Origin: Ashinkailepas kermadecensis
Taxonomy: Eukaryota; Arthropoda; Thecostraca; Neolepadidae
Direction: 5' to 3'
Assembly (NCBI GenBank): GCA_034440615.1
Contig: JAOTOM010004664.1
Coordinates: 191,001-255,000, forward strand
Length of the DNA stretch: 64,000 bases
Below, piece after piece: positions 26,171-36,398 of the stretch (the first letter of the stretch is position 1; every line of letters starts with the position of its first letter). The notes beneath the pieces were generated by a model. It made no database searches, was not told the origin of the DNA, and saw nothing but the letters and a program-made list of their open reading frames with translations. The position numbers were made by a program, and so were the translations under genes.

Positions 26171-28354
26171 CTACATGCTCGACAGAAAACCCGACATGAA
26201 ATCCTTTTTGCTGCTGAGCACTGGCATTGCTGACCTGTGTTTCAACTTCGCCACAATGTAACCGTGGCGGGCCTCTTCACCAATTACCTTCAAAGACGCC
26301 TCGGTCACCACTTTCACCATCCGTTCCACCGTCTGACTGTGCACTGGGTATGGCGGTACTTCGAGAGGACTCGCGATGATGTCTAGTAAGTCATCATCGG
26401 ACAGTTGTTGCGTCAAGGGCGGCTCGGTTATCGCCTCATTACACCAATCAATCAGCTCCATGATGCTGTTTGCCCCCATATTCACTTTTGGAAGCTTGAA
26501 CTTCCGCACTTCGTCAGTATCACTATCGACTTGAGTTCTGCGACACTGCTGGATTTGAGTGACCGCCCTTTCCCGTGTGGCTTGATCTTGGCCCGCTGCC
26601 ATTGCTAGCAGTACTGCCTCAGGGTGACACCAGTAGCTGTTGCGCTGTATTACCGGCTGCACCATGGCCGCTATCTCAGGTCGCAAACTTTTGAGAAGTT
26701 GCACGCTGTGCAGCGCATTGCCAGGACCGTCAGAACATTTCCAGTTCTTCTTGATGCAGAACCACATGGGAGTATAGTGGCACACGATGAACTCCGCTAG
26801 CATTCTCAGACTGTCTGATGGCTGTTCGGTTGATATGTAGAGCCGGAGAATTCGCGCCGCCAGAGTCAGCCACCTGGAGTGGTTTAGTGGACCGATCTTC
26901 ATTTTCGCAGTTCTATCTGAGATACAGCCCGTCTGGACACTACGCGCCAGACTGTACAGAATAGCCTGATCTGAACTTAGGTCACTGAGAATCTCCTGCG
27001 TCATTTCTGAAACATTTCCGCCATCGATTGGCTCAAAATCGACCACTGACAAGGTTTCTACTGCGCCTGCAGCAGCCCGGCCAATCAGCCCACTAAACGA
27101 CTTAGGTCCTGTTGTGACTCCATCTAACTGGCTAAATACTGCACGAAGATTAAGTTCATTTGCATGAAGTTGGCACACAAACCAGTGGACGGGGCGTTTT
27201 TGTCCGAGCTCAAACAAACGGATAACACCACCTTTTTGGCCAGTATTAACTCTCGTGCCGTCACAGCCAAGCACAGAAACATCCGCACCAAACTCATATG
27301 CCACGGCGTTCAGGTCCTGAAAAATGTCCTCCGCTTTCCCAGTCTGTGGGGTAAAATGTCCTAAATATGCACTGTCTGGCTCGGATACAACCACAATGTG
27401 CTCTTCCGTCTTCTTTGAACTGGCTGTCATAAGCGTGTCGTCTTTTCTACCGTCGAAGTAGAGACCAGATACACGACCTGCATGATCCTCATGGCTCTGG
27501 GCTACTACCTCTCTTCTAATCCGATCCCTTGCTCGCCATACTTTTTTGCTATCCACTATGCAGTCCATATCGTCAGAAGTGATCCGACCAATGTCCACTT
27601 GGAAACCGTTTATGATCGCAGCACACGCACGATTAGACACTCCGTACCGATCTGCTGCTAGAGCCGTATTTAGCAGTTCGTCTGTGTTACTGTTCACCAT
27701 ATACTCTGACTCATTGACTACAGATGTGAGCGATGATGAATCTGTGGCGGAATCTTGGTCTGAATTAGAATCTAGCTGGGCCATTCCAGAAGGTCCCGGT
27801 TGTGGTGATGTGACTCTCTCGGCGGTCAGACGCCTCCTTTCGTCCATGGCGCGTCGACGAGTGGTTTCACGGATATCTGCGGTGCCGATTTGCATTTGGC
27901 GAGGTCCTCTCTGGTCTTGGACAAAGGGAAACTCCATTCGTGGCACTTTGTCGGCCATCGCACATTTGCAGCTATCGATATCAGCACATTTGCAGCGGGC
28001 TATATCAAACAATTTTCCAAACCACTCATCACCGGACGGACGTACACCTGGTGATGCCGACTTCTTTCCAGCAGTTTTCATGTATCGCAAGTAGCGATCG
28101 CGGCATTCTCGAACCATATGTTCGACTCGGGCCCTCCCAACAATTGGTATTCCTTCGCAGCACCACATTTTCATCACACTTTCCGCGACAAACTGTATAT
28201 GGGGTGCTAGCCTCTCTTTCAACCTTTTGTTCGCAACGCATGAGTCTCTATTCACTTTACTCAAGTAATTCAGAACGTCAATTCTCGTGGGCAGTCGGTT
28301 TGTTTTTAGTTCAGAAGGAACCAAAAGCCCTTTGGTGGAAGCGCGGGTCTTCAT
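26171..28354 (-). CDS. transposase-like protein, 727 aa, unassigned superfamily
   Basis: Single uninterrupted frame filling most of the element between its TIRs, so its likely role is to cut and join the element ends in the nucleus. Visible features: a basic N-terminal region (1-110); a CxC...CxC cysteine pair (121-123, 129-131) that may bind metal or DNA; an acidic Ser-rich linker (190-225); then a region I read as an RNase H-like catalytic core. There, D301 lies in YFDGRKDD, D365 in LGCDGT, a C-x2-H pair (C394, H397) in CQLHANEL, an RW pair (494-495), and E677 in HSQTVERMV. The order D, D, CxxH, RW, E resembles hAT-family transposases, but overall sequence and target-duplication length do not match hAT. 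The start at 28354 is the first ATG of the frame; an upstream exon is possible. No stops or frameshifts. Domestication is an alternative, but intact TIRs argue against it. Confidence 0.75.
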   Translation of the reverse strand: MKTRASTKGLLVPSELKTNRLPTRIDVLNYLSKVNRDSCVANKRLKERLAPHIQFVAESVMKMWCCEGIPIVGRARVEHMVRECRDRYLRYMKTAGKKSASPGVRPSGDEWFGKLFDIARCKCADIDSCKCAMADKVPRMEFPFVQDQRGPRQMQIGTADIRETTRRRAMDERRRLTAERVTSPQPGPSGMAQLDSNSDQDSATDSSSLTSVVNESEYMVNSNTDELLNTALAADRYGVSNRACAAIINGFQVDIGRITSDDMDCIVDSKKVWRARDRIRREVVAQSHEDHAGRVSGLYFDGRKDDTLMTASSKKTEEHIVVVSEPDSAYLGHFTPQTGKAEDIFQDLNAVAYEFGADVSVLGCDGTRVNTGQKGGVIRLFELGQKRPVHWFVCQLHANELNLRAVFSQLDGVTTGPKSFSGLIGRAAAGAVETLSVVDFEPIDGGNVSEMTQEILSDLSSDQAILYSLARSVQTGCISDRTAKMKIGPLNHSRWLTLAARILRLYISTEQPSDSLRMLAEFIVCHYTPMWFCIKKNWKCSDGPGNALHSVQLLKSLRPEIAAMVQPVIQRNSYWCHPEAVLLAMAAGQDQATRERAVTQIQQCRRTQVDSDTDEVRKFKLPKVNMGANSIMELIDWCNEAITEPPLTQQLSDDDLLDIIASPLEVPPYPVHSQTVERMVKVVTEASLKVIGEEARHGYIVAKLKHRSAMPVLSSKKDFMSGFLSSM

Positions 28355-28911
28355 GTTCGAACTCTTACCCCGATCACACCGACGCAGGTAATATCACACT
28401 TCACAGGCAGTGGGCACAACTTGCAGACACCAAACCACTCTTTTTCGGGCCGTCCTGCCGGGTCTCCGCCGCCGACTGCCTTGTCTCGGCGGCCCTCCCT
28501 CCCCTGTCTCCCCTCCCCTCCCCTGCCCTGTCTCGCTCTTTGTGTTCTCTACCCTCACCGTGCGCCGGCCGTCTCCCGCCCCATCCCAGCCCCTCCCCCG
28601 CGCCATGCGACGATCGCCGCCGGCTCGTGTCGCCCTCGTTAATAGGTTGTCCCTACTGCTGATAATCCCAGTTTCCCTTGAAACTTGAGTAACGAAAAGG
28701 AACAGGAGACTTGGATTGACTAATAAAACAGGGATGTATGGCATGCGAAGCTATTTTGTGTCGTTAGTGCGAACGCAATTTATTCGAATGGTGATTCATA
28801 GCACTGTGAAAGGTAGAGCACAGACAAAGGAAAGTGGAGCGATCAGTCCTTCAGTGAAGTTTAATCTTTACAATCAGATATATCCCGGCTCCCCTGATCT
28901 GTTTTTGAATT
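28355..28911 (-). promoter_or_regulatory. GC-rich region upstream of the transposase frame
   Basis: Between the start codon and the right TIR, 28450-28630 is strongly strand-asymmetric (pyrimidine-rich on plus, G-rich on the coding strand), with several cccctcccc and ccgccc runs resembling GC-box promoters. Placement suggests the transposase promoter or 5' UTR. No TATA box is clear. Confidence 0.35.
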
Positions 28912-29203
28912 ACCAGAATCCATTCATAAGTCATCCACAGCACCGACTGCCGCCTTTTTCGTCACAGCGCCGCGGCGGCGCTCCGACGGCGGCCGACGCG
29001 TGGTGTTAGATGCCAATCGCAACGGAGCGCCATCACTGGAGACTTCAACGCCGGGCGCCCGGCAAATTTGTTTCTTTATCGGCATGTCGCATATTTTGTT
29101 TATTGTTTGATTTCGATTTGGTTTCGACCACAGGGTTTTTTTAGGTGATCTGCACGATAATTTCACTATGCATAAGAAAAACCGTTCAGGCGACACACCC
29201 TAC
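28912..29203. repeat. right terminal inverted repeat of the transposon
   Basis: Inverted counterpart of 25457-25760. Ends in cgacacaccctac, directly followed by the tataca duplication. Confidence 0.9.
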
Positions 29204-29298
29204 TATACAGTCATGCAAGATCAGTGTCTGGCAGCACGCATTGTCACCCACTATTACCTTAGTAGGTACACTAAAGTTCGTTTGTTTGAATTTTTCTT

Positions 29299-29945
29299 CA
29301 GAATACCATGCTCATGACGGTGACTAAGATGATGGGACCACTTGTTTTTGGTGGAAATAACATTTTATTTTAATTTGAGAAAAAAATTGACAAATTTTCC
29401 AACTTAAAACCCTCAACCAACCTACCCTAACCAAACCTAACCCATTTGTTTGCTTTATGGTGACACATGCGTGTAAAAACTTTTCTGGGTTGGTTGGTTG
29501 GTTATTTGGGTTTACGGCCGCATTGACTGCGTTGGTCATACAGCGCCCATACAACTTTTTTTGTTCCCACCTTAAAGCACAATAATACCCAGAAGTTTCC
29601 GAAAAAAATTTACAAACATGTTCACAAAAAATATAATGTTTTCTTCAAAATGAGCTTAGGTTAGGTTAGGCTGGGTTAGGTTTCTTTTTAAGGTTGAGAA
29701 TTTTCAGAAAATAAATTAATTGACATTTTAATTTAATTGAATTTTTTGTTCTCAAAAGATAGGTTAGGCTAGGTTAGGTTAGGTTTTGTTGCATTAAAAA
29801 AAACATTTATGTTTATGCTATGTTACCGAACTCAAATGCCTTATTATTATTGGCATTATTTTGCTCACAACCTGAAAAGTAAGCATTTGCACAGAAAATA
29901 AGTGGGTGCAATCATCTTAGTCATCTTCATAAACATGGTATTCTG
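29299..29945. mobile_element. 647-bp foldback element with TTAGG tracts
   Basis: The ends CAGAATACCATG (29299-29310) and its complement (29934-29945) open an imperfect inverted repeat that continues through gactaagatgat. Inside are CCTAACC and GGTTAGG runs in opposite senses. No protein frame. Confidence 0.75.
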
Positions 29946-30785
29946 CATATTTTTTTTTGTTTTAATGGAAAAAAAGAACACCTTATACTACAAAGTTACC
30001 AAATAATTTGCAATTTTGGGGGAAAACTTTTTTGGAACTTTTTTAACCGTTTTCCAACTTGAAAAGCCTAAACTAACCTAACTTAACCAAACCTAACCCA
30101 TTTGCTTGCTATATGGAGGCAAATGTGTGTAAAAACTTGTCTTGTTGCCAACTTAAAGCACAATAATACCGATTTGGCTAGGTGATGCTAGTTTAGTTGT
30201 TTACCTTTTAAAAATTGTTCAATCATTTTCAAAAATAAAATAAAATCGGAAATTTTCCTTCAAAAGCAGCTGACATTAGGTTCGGGTAAGATGGGTTCGT
30301 TTGTTCAAGTTATAAAATTTTCAGAATATATATTGCTTAATTTTTGTTTCTAATTTTTTTCTCCAAAGCAGGGAAGTCGATTGGTATCGATAGACACTAA
30401 CGCGCATTAATTGCCACAAATCGTGATGGGCGTTCCTCAGAACATCCAAAATCGTAACATCCAAAGAACAAAGTTCAGTTACAGAAATTCCAGCGCCTAA
30501 AGTCTAAATTTGAGGTTGCAGTGACAAATGTGACGGAGGTAAGACATTTGTGGTGCAATGGCGCGCAGTGTTTAATCCGGAGGCCAATCTCGTGTGACGT
30601 CGTACTGATTCGTTTTTTGGACTTCGCACATTCTGATGTATCTGCGGATTGGTGTGATTTTAAAAAGTGAATAAATAGCTTGCTGATATTTAATTCCCAA
30701 AGGAACAGTAGTTGAAGAAGTTGGCAGGTAACCTTGAACAAGTCCAGTCCATGACTTTTTCTGATTTGTGCTCAGGGTTTCCATG
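29946..30785. other. AT-rich intergenic, TTAGG-bearing repeat remnants
   Basis: Contains aacctaacttaacc near 30070-30100 and phrases shared with 29400-29480. No gene or complete element boundaries are seen. Confidence 0.5.
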
Positions 30786-30789
30786 TTAA

Positions 30790-31706
30790 CACGCGCACTG
30801 GAGGGGAGGGGCGAAATCCGCCCACCCATCTGATTTTTTTGCAAATAACTGCAGATTTTACCGGTCGATATACGCGATTTTCTGCGTACCTGCTTAGAAA
30901 TGAACGGCGCGTCGCTTAAAGGAAGAAAAATGGAAATCGGCCGAAACATTTTCAAGTTAGGGGCCGCTAAATAAAATAATAAATTCCAGCGCCCGAACAC
31001 AAAAATCAGCTTTGATGCGCTTCCCGTATACTCGCAAAAGGTAAGTGTTCTTGGCGACACTAGCGACTTGTTTGATGTATATTGATATGCTATATAGTTT
31101 CAAGGTCATGTTAGGTCACCGAGGTCAAGTCCATGACAGGTTAATGGAACCAAACATGATCAACTGGAATGTTGTCATAAATGCACTACTGTTTGTCATT
31201 TGTACTGTTTGTCATTGCGTTTCCATACTTTATTCATGTACTTCACTCCTTTCTTCACGAAGCCGATTGCTCCGAGCTGCCCGACGGAGCAGTCGGGCGG
31301 GCGGCCCGGTTCCGGTAACTGGAACAGGTAACTGATCTGATAAAGTGGTGCTATATAGGTGACCTGAGGTCAAATGTTGGGTCTGGCATCTGCATTGCAT
31401 CATTAGTAATGTCCAAAACATCATTGATGCCCATTTTTGAGCATTTAAACACAATCACAGCGATCCATAACGATGACAAGCCAAGCCACGCAAAACCAGA
31501 AAATTTAGCCAATTTGACCTCATTTGACCTTGAAGATATTGACTTAAGGTCATGAAATTTGCACAGAATAGAGTTCTCTACCGTACCCATCCACCCTACG
31601 AATTTCGTTCCTCCAGCTTTACTAGGAGCCGAGATCTTAGGGGGGTGCTGAATCCGCCCCCCCCCCTCCAGTGCGCGTAATTTTGAGAGGCCCTCCAGGG
31701 CGCGTG
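30790..31706 (-). mobile_element. TTAA-flanked non-autonomous TIR element, copy 2
   Basis: 917 bp between TTAA at 30786-30789 and 31707-31710, in the opposite orientation to copies 1, 3 and 4. It carries TGACCTGAGGTCA at 31360-31372 and further TGACCT hexamers at about 31500-31560. No transposase frame. Confidence 0.85.
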
Positions 31707-31710
31707 TTAA

Positions 31711-31996
31711 TATTACATAACTACCACGTTTGTCTTCAAGAAGAGCTGTTTTTAGTTTACTTTTATTAATATTTTCATTCCACTGCTCTTAGTGCCCTTT
31801 CTGCCCAGGATTGGGGAACCTAGTGTTGCATTTCCGTCCAGGGGCTGGCACACCTTTTGGTAAATTTACAGCTTAAGGTAATTTCTCATTATTTTTTTTC
31901 ATGCAATGTTTCGGAATGTGATGAACATGATGTTACTGCTCATTTTGGTAAATTTGTGTTTTAAGATGTTTTATGAATTCGTGGAATGTATCATTT
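31711..31996. other. no gene seen; AT-rich
   Basis: AT-rich sequence. Near 31890 a phrase similar to the end of the next foldback element (atgcaatgttt...gaatgtga) suggests a related remnant. Confidence 0.4.
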
Positions 31997-32740
31997 CAAT
32001 GCAATGTTTATGAATGTGACTCAGATGATGGGACCACTCATTTTCTATACAAATGCCTACATTTCAGGTTGTGAGCAAAATAACACAAAAAAGGCTTTGA
32101 ATTAAGTGACATAGGGTAAAATATTTTTGTTTTAATACAAAAAATGCAGCATAACCTTATCTAACCTAGCTTAACCTCCCCGTGGAGAAAAGCAAAACAA
32201 AACATCAAGTTGTAAAAATTTCAAGCAATGTATTTTTTTTACAATAAAAAATGTAACCCAACTTATCCTAATCTTACATAAGCTGCTTTTAAAGAAAAAA
32301 GATCCGTTTCTTTCAAATTTTGGAACAATTTGTGCAAAAAATGTCCAACTTAAAACACTAAACTAATCTAACATAACCGAACATAGCCCATTTGTTTGCT
32401 TTATGGAGGCAAATGTGAAATATCTTGCCTTATTACCACCTTAAAGCACAATCATTCTGGTTAGGTTAGGTTGGGTTATGCTTTTTCATTTGTAAAATTT
32501 CAAGAATATATATTGCAAGATATTTTTCCAATTTTGTTTTTAATAGTTGTTTTCTCCAAAGTCAGGTTAGGTTAGGTTAGGTTAGGTTATGTTGCATTTT
32601 TAATGTAATTCCTTTAATTGCTATGTTACCTAACTCAAAGCCCATTTTTAATGTTATTTTGCTCACAACCTGGAAAGTAAGCATTTGCACAAAAACTGAG
32701 TGGTGCCATCAGCTTAGTGACATTCATAAACATTGCATTG
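31997..32740. mobile_element. 744-bp foldback element with TTAGG tracts
   Basis: The left end CAATGCAATGTTTATGAATG (31997-32016) is matched in inverted orientation at the right end (32721-32740), and the match continues for about 95 bp through aggttgtgagcaaaataac. The interior includes ggttaggttaggttagg near 32565-32585 and several CCTAACC runs. Related to, but distinct from, the element at 29299. Confidence 0.75.
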
Positions 32741-32985
32741 GAAATTTTAATAAAAAATATTAATAAAACACATAGAAGCACAAATTTAATGTCCTTTCCT
32801 CTGCAAATGCATGCTTTTCAATTGGGAGTACAAAATAACCCCCCAAAAAAGGTTGCGGAGTTAGGAAATATAGCATACAAATAATGTTCAAGATGTATGA
32901 TAACCTTTCCTAACATAGTCCATCTTCCCATACAATAAATTAATTGTTTTTAATTTAAATTTTCGAGGCATTTTTCTCAAATATT

Positions 32986-35542
32986 TTCAATCTTAAAAAC
33001 CTAACCTAAGCTAGCCTGAACTGTTTATTATTTTTTTTGTGGAAAAATCATTAACAAAAATTATGTACCAACAAATGATTTTTGTTATAACTTACAACAA
33101 AAGCCTAACCTAACCTGACAAACCTAACCCCTTTGTATGCTTCATGGAGGTAAAATGTGTGTAAAACTTATATTGTGGTTACCTGAAACTGTGATAATAC
33201 CTGGCTTTTTGGGTAATTTTTCAGCTCATGGTACTCTCTGACTTCTTTGAATTTCTTTTTTAATGCAGTGTTTATTAATGTGCTGAACATGATGTAACCG
33301 CTCATTTCCTCTCCGGATGCACACTTTTCAATTGTGAGGCAAAATAACATGGAAAAGGGGGCTTGAATTTGAGTAATATAGGATGAAAAATAATGTTCAG
33401 ATAAAAAAAAGATGTAACATATCCTATCCTAACCTAGCCAAGACTTCCATGCAAGAAATGATTATTTTTATGCTCAATTCCCCCCCCCCCCAAAAAAAAA
33501 ATTGTTCTCAAATATTTTCAACTTCAAAAGTCTAACATAACCTAATCTAGCTTGAACCGTTTTTGAAGACTTTTTTACATTTACTAACTTACAACAAAAG
33601 CCTAGCCTAACGCAGCTAGGCGAAACCTAACGCCTTTGGATGATTTGTGGGGGTAAAATGGGTGTAAAACCTGTCTTTTGGTTACCTTAGACTGCAATAA
33701 TATCTCTTTTTGTGCTACCTGGTGCACGTGATGAACCTCCATCTGCATGCTGCATGAGAGCATTGCACTTATTGCTTCACAAAGAACAATAACATGTTGA
33801 AAGTACTATATTTTCAGGAATGGAATCCTGTGCTGATAACATTTTCTGAGTTATAAATTTGCAGATCAGATCTACATCATTTTTGTTAATAAATATGATA
33901 AATTCATAGAAATGCATACACCGGTTTGTGGACAAGAAGTTACTCTGATGTTTTCTGATGCATTGGAAAATGACAAAATTTTCATGATGGATGCACGCAA
34001 AGTTAGAGTACTTATATCTCAAAAAGTGGTCAGTTTACTAACAAGACAGCAAATTCACTCAAATAGCACTCAAAATGCCAGGCGGCCCCACGCTTTTTGC
34101 AAGTTTAAAATCGGTGACAGTGCTTTCTTGAATCATGTTTAAAGCACATGAAGGAAATGTATTGCTGACACTTGTAAGGAACTGTTGTGTGTAACGTTAA
34201 TTAACATTTCTAATGTCCTGATGTTTGTACACAAAATATAGCTCACTATTCTAAATAGCATGGGAAGTATGATGCCATATATCATGGCTAATTTATTGGC
34301 AAACTGTTATGCAGCAGATTCCCTGCATTATTACTTAGTTAATTGGGCTTTAGGGTACAGACCATGTTGATCACATAGCTCCCTGCATTGTTGTTAACTG
34401 ATATATCAGTATGTTTGCAAATTCACTTATGGTGAATCCATACCATTCTCACTGGGGTATAAAAGCTACACTATAACATTGCTTCTACAATGCATATAAC
34501 AGAGACCCATCTCGATTGTCCTACTTACTCTACACCATAGACCATAGACCACCATAGACCACTACTTACTCAGGACACCATAGAAGTCAATGAAGCCAAT
34601 GAAAACCATAGCAGTCAATGAAAATGTGACTTCATCCCTGTATTGTTAATGGAAACGAAGTCTCTTGAACCATATGTTATGTCCTTCACAGTGTTGCTCC
34701 ATCCACCTCAACTCCAACCCTGACCAAACTTCAGTGCTCATCCATCTCCAAAGCAGTCTGTTGAAAAGGTATGTATTGCAGCATAACTACTGTGACCGGA
34801 GTTCCATGGTATCCATGTTGCTTTACAATCCATCCTTGCCGATCTATGTAGCAGATGTTTGACTTTGCTCAAATTGTCTGGATAACTGGGGAGTTGAAAT
34901 CACATGTGAGTAATGAGACAGATGAACTATTTCTGGATTCTTATGTTGCATCATTGCATGGCACAGTGACATACCGAATGGGGAGGGGGAATTGTGGGCA
35001 GTTGCCCCCCCCCCCCTCCTGATAGGTTGTGGGGCCCCCAAGAATCCGCCGAGCTTAGGAAAAAAATTCGCCATGCTCCCTAAAAATTCCACTCGGTCCA
35101 CCAAAAATCGCACCGGGGCTCAGAAAAATCACATTGGGGGCCCCCAAAAGTAGCGCAAGGACCCCGATAATGACGCTGGGGCCTCAAAAGTTTACAACTG
35201 GGCCCCTGAAAATCACGTTGGGGCCGCAAAAAAGTCGTGCCGGGATTCAAGAAAATCACGACGGGGATCACAAACGGTTGGGCCAGGGCCTCCTGAAAAT
35301 CACGCTGAGACTGGGGTACTAAGAATTTTTACCCGGGCCCCTGAAAATCACGCTAGAGGCCTGACAGGTCCCACTGGGGCTCTAAAAGTCTCGTTGAGAT
35401 CACCCAACAAATGAAGCCGGGTAAATGAAAACCAGTCCGGACACGGAAAATCAATCTGGGATCTCAACAATAACTCCAAAAGCTCACAAATCTTGCTGGG
35501 CCCCCACAAACGTGTCGTAGCCACCGCAAGGGATCCCAACAA
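32986..35542 (+). repeat. left arm of a 2.56-kb inverted repeat
   Basis: Aligns in inverted orientation with 55737-58320 over its whole length, including the TTAGG-like stretches (33000-33620), a phrase around acatgatgtaaccgctcat, the calls at 34480-34620 (repeated ccatagacc), and the degenerate ~30-bp repeat at 35040-35542. Short frames match between arms but are only about 60-80 codons and lack domains, so I do not call a gene. Confidence 0.85.
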
Positions 35543-35850
35543 GTGACCACGGGTCCCCCAAAATCGCACTTAGACCCAAAAAATATCACGCCGCTTCTCT
35601 TGAAGATCTCACTGGGGCCAAAACGTCGTGCCGGAGCCCCACAAGTTGCAGCTGGCTTCCCAAGGACCAATATATACCCGGAATGTCACCTTGCGGACGG
35701 AAAAATTGCGTCAAGGATTCACAAAATAAGAAGTCGTCGGACGCCGGAAAAGAAACCTGTTGGGGCACCGGAAAAAATCGCACCGAGAGCCAGAAGAATC
35801 GTACCGGGGTCGAACAATAGCCTGCAGGGGGCTTATAAAAATAGACTTCA
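35040..35850. repeat. degenerate ~30-bp tandem repeat
   Basis: Many diverged units resembling ggggcccctgaaaatcacg or gggccnnaaaagt, roughly every 28-31 bp. The first ~500 bp is also present inverted at about 55740-56240. It makes many overlapping spurious open frames. Confidence 0.6.
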
Positions 35851-36271
35851 CCACAAAAACCACAAGGAGACTCCATCGAATCGACCAGAGCACCGGAAAA
35901 TTAAGGATGGGTCCCGAAATAAAATTATCCGAAGGGCCTTTCTACTCTCGATCGTGCAATCTGCGGAAAAAAAACGTTGAACAACCGCAGTGACGTACTA
36001 AAGGGAAAAATTCCCCTCCCTAATGTTAGGCACCAAGGAAATACTCTCACCCATCGTCATCACCGTTCAGGTCTGCTGTGCTCTGATGCTTCATCAATGC
36101 CGGTGTGTTTTAGCCTGCATCTGATCGCTGAAGTATTTTTATTTAAGCCGGTGTGTGTTTGTTGGTGTGTGGAGTGAGGAGGAGGGTAACAGTGTCGGTG
36201 ACGGTGACGATAGATCCGAGCCCACTATATGGCACTGCAGTCGCATGCTATTACTCAGAGTTGTTATGTTG
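35851..36271. other. no gene seen
   Basis: No recognisable protein or RNA. Short frames only. The last 15 bp (36257-36271) are the left target duplication of the SINE that follows. Confidence 0.4.
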
Positions 36272-36383
36272 GTGAGTTCGAGTCTCACCTGTCGCTACTC
36301 TTCGCCCGCGACCAATCGGCGTGAGAGATTGGCGACGCTATATGACTCAACGGTCGACGTGTCGTAGAACCAATAACCAACCA
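36272..36383 (+). mobile_element. 5'-truncated tRNA-derived SINE with 15-bp target duplication
   Basis: AGAGTTGTTATGTTG occurs at 36257-36271 and again at 36384-36398, flanking 112 bp. The insert begins exactly with a tRNA T-arm: stem GTGAG, loop TTCGAGT, stem CTCAC, containing the pol III B-box core. It ends in an aaccaataaccaacca tail. The A-box half is missing, as expected for incomplete reverse transcription. Too short and incomplete to be a functional tRNA gene. Confidence 0.75.
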
Positions 36384-36398
36384 AGAGTTGTTATGTTG

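Larger units (their letters stand above)
25457..29203 (-). mobile_element. autonomous-looking DNA transposon, long TIRs, 6-bp target duplication
   Basis: A 3,747-bp element bounded by GTAGGGTGTGTC at the left and its complement at the right. The direct repeat tataca flanks it (25451-25456 and 29204-29209), read as a 6-bp target duplication. The terminal inverted repeats run about 300 bp (25457-25760 and 28912-29203) and are very similar by eye, with mismatches mostly in the outer 50 bp. One long uninterrupted frame on the minus strand (26171-28354) encodes a transposase-like protein. High TIR similarity and an intact frame suggest recent activity. Superfamily not assigned: the protein has hAT-like features, but hAT elements make 8-bp duplications. 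Confidence 0.85.

Noticed and set aside
36272..36300. Functional tRNA gene
   Set aside because: Only the T-arm is present; no A-box, anticodon arm or matching acceptor stem, and it is bounded by target duplications.
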